A stretch of 49,857 nucleotides of DNA, taken from a virus. Every line of letters begins with the position of its first letter. The first letter of the stretch is position 1. Below the pieces are notes generated by a model. It made no database searches, had not been told where the DNA came from, and saw nothing but the letters and a program-made list of their open reading frames with translations. The stretch lies in the IMG/VR virus record IMGVR_UViG_3300029319_000086, positions 1 to 49,857 of that record; one strand, 5' to 3'. A program made the position numbers and the translations under genes. Shown piece after piece: positions 49,327-49,857 of this stretch.

Positions 49327-49857
49327 CTATTCTTTTATAAACTTCATTTCTAATTTGCCCCAAGGCAAAGAGATTGATACTTCCGTTTCTTTGTCAGTGG
49401 ACAATGGATACTTTAACAGCTTAGAAGAAAAATCTTCTATTGCTTCTTGAAGAAGCTCTGGCACTGCAGTCGAAGACTCAGGCAGAGGAACTACGGGAGG
49501 AATTCGTACTTCATCTGCTCTTAATCTACGCAGTGCCAGAGCAGACAAGTTTTCGTCACTCGCTTTTTGTAAGAACCAGTGCCTTTCTTCTTTACCTTTT
49601 ATTCCTGCAACTTCAAGGTAATGAGTAAAGGATAAATCGGAATACACTCTTTCTTCGGGAGGAAATACAGAGCATACCCATGCACAATTTCTTAACGTAG
49701 GCTCAGATTTACCCGTAATAAAAACACCTTGAGAACACTTTTCTGGGAACTTTCTCTCCCCAAAAAGAATCCAATCTCCTATCCACCAGTTAATACTACG
49801 ATGAACGGACTGAAGAATAGCTCCTTGTTTTTCCCACGTTTCGTAATCTATCTCTTC
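49327..49857 (-). CDS. Putative DNA-binding regulator, C-terminal part (N-terminus at 1-218)
   Basis: Continuation of the gene that starts at 218. Across the join the protein is 202 aa: the W-GDW region (encoded here in the repeat as well), then a CAWVCSVFPPEERVYS stretch, the SFTHYLEVAGIKG motif, an alpha-helical LRRLRADEVRIPP and an acidic C-terminal helix (LLQEAIEDFSSKLLKYP). The SFxHxxEVA motif after W-GDW is the second signature of the family. A gene finder working on the linear contig would start at the GTG at 49647 and lose half the protein. Confidence 0.75.
   Translation of the reverse strand, partial: EEIDYETWEKQGAILQSVHRSINWWIGDWILFGERKFPEKCSQGVFITGKSEPTLRNCAWVCSVFPPEERVYSDLSFTHYLEVAGIKGKEERHWFLQKASDENLSALALRRLRADEVRIPPVVPLPESSTAVPELLQEAIEDFSSKLLKYPLSTDKETEVSISLPWGKLEMKFIKE
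49718..49857. repeat. Right copy of the 140-bp terminal direct repeat
   Basis: Repeats 1-140 with one silent difference (A at 49795 for G at 78). Joined, it closes the genome at about 49,717 bp. Confidence 0.95.

Overview
The window is a complete, circularly permuted tailed-phage genome. The last 140 bases repeat the first 140 with one mismatch, so the unique genome is about 49,717 bp, and one gene runs across the join. A portal, a large terminase, an HK97-like capsid gene, a short-tail gene set (adaptor, nozzle, fibre) and three very large internal (ejected) proteins point to a podovirus of a bacterium. The small lysine-rich proteins, the giant internal proteins and the AT-rich coding sequence resemble uncultivated aquatic podoviruses. 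The host cannot be named. I see no integrase, DNA or RNA polymerase, primase, replicative helicase or tRNA.

Layout. (1) On the minus strand across the join (49327-49857 continued at 1-218, plus 197-451) lie an XRE repressor-like gene and a putative DNA-binding regulator. (2) The plus strand from 626 to 5911 is an early block: an SSB-like protein, small zinc proteins, an M15 endolysin, a possible replication accessory protein and two PD-(D/E)XK nucleases. Its gaps hold strongly folded RNA elements (2408-2529, 3498-3656, 4484-4572). (3) The minus strand from 41061 down to 5905 is one long late operon, read right to left: TerS, spanin-like protein, TerL, portal, small proteins, scaffold, capsid, decoration-like proteins, three glycosyltransferases, adaptor, nozzle, fibre, holin candidates, a cluster of tiny basic proteins, then three giant internal proteins. 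(4) A control region at 41062-42402 holds the late promoter, a parS-like palindrome, iteron-like repeats, a cloverleaf-like element and a GC-rich, hairpin-dense stretch without a convincing gene. (5) The plus strand from 42403 to 49278 is an operon of mostly unknown small proteins, ending in a DUF932 protein and a terminator hairpin.

The most unusual content is structured RNA. Two near-identical 60-nt sequences at 43486-43545 and 43914-43973 have the complete hammerhead ribozyme core. One stem III base pair differs between them by a compensating double change. They flank a single 109-aa gene, so self-cleavage would release a 428-nt one-gene RNA. The two stem I arms are identical, so the ends of that RNA could in principle be rejoined into a circle. 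Together with the pseudoknotted leader at 3498-3656, the three-way junction at 4484-4572 and the control-region island, this suggests a phage that relies heavily on RNA processing and RNA structure to separate its genes.
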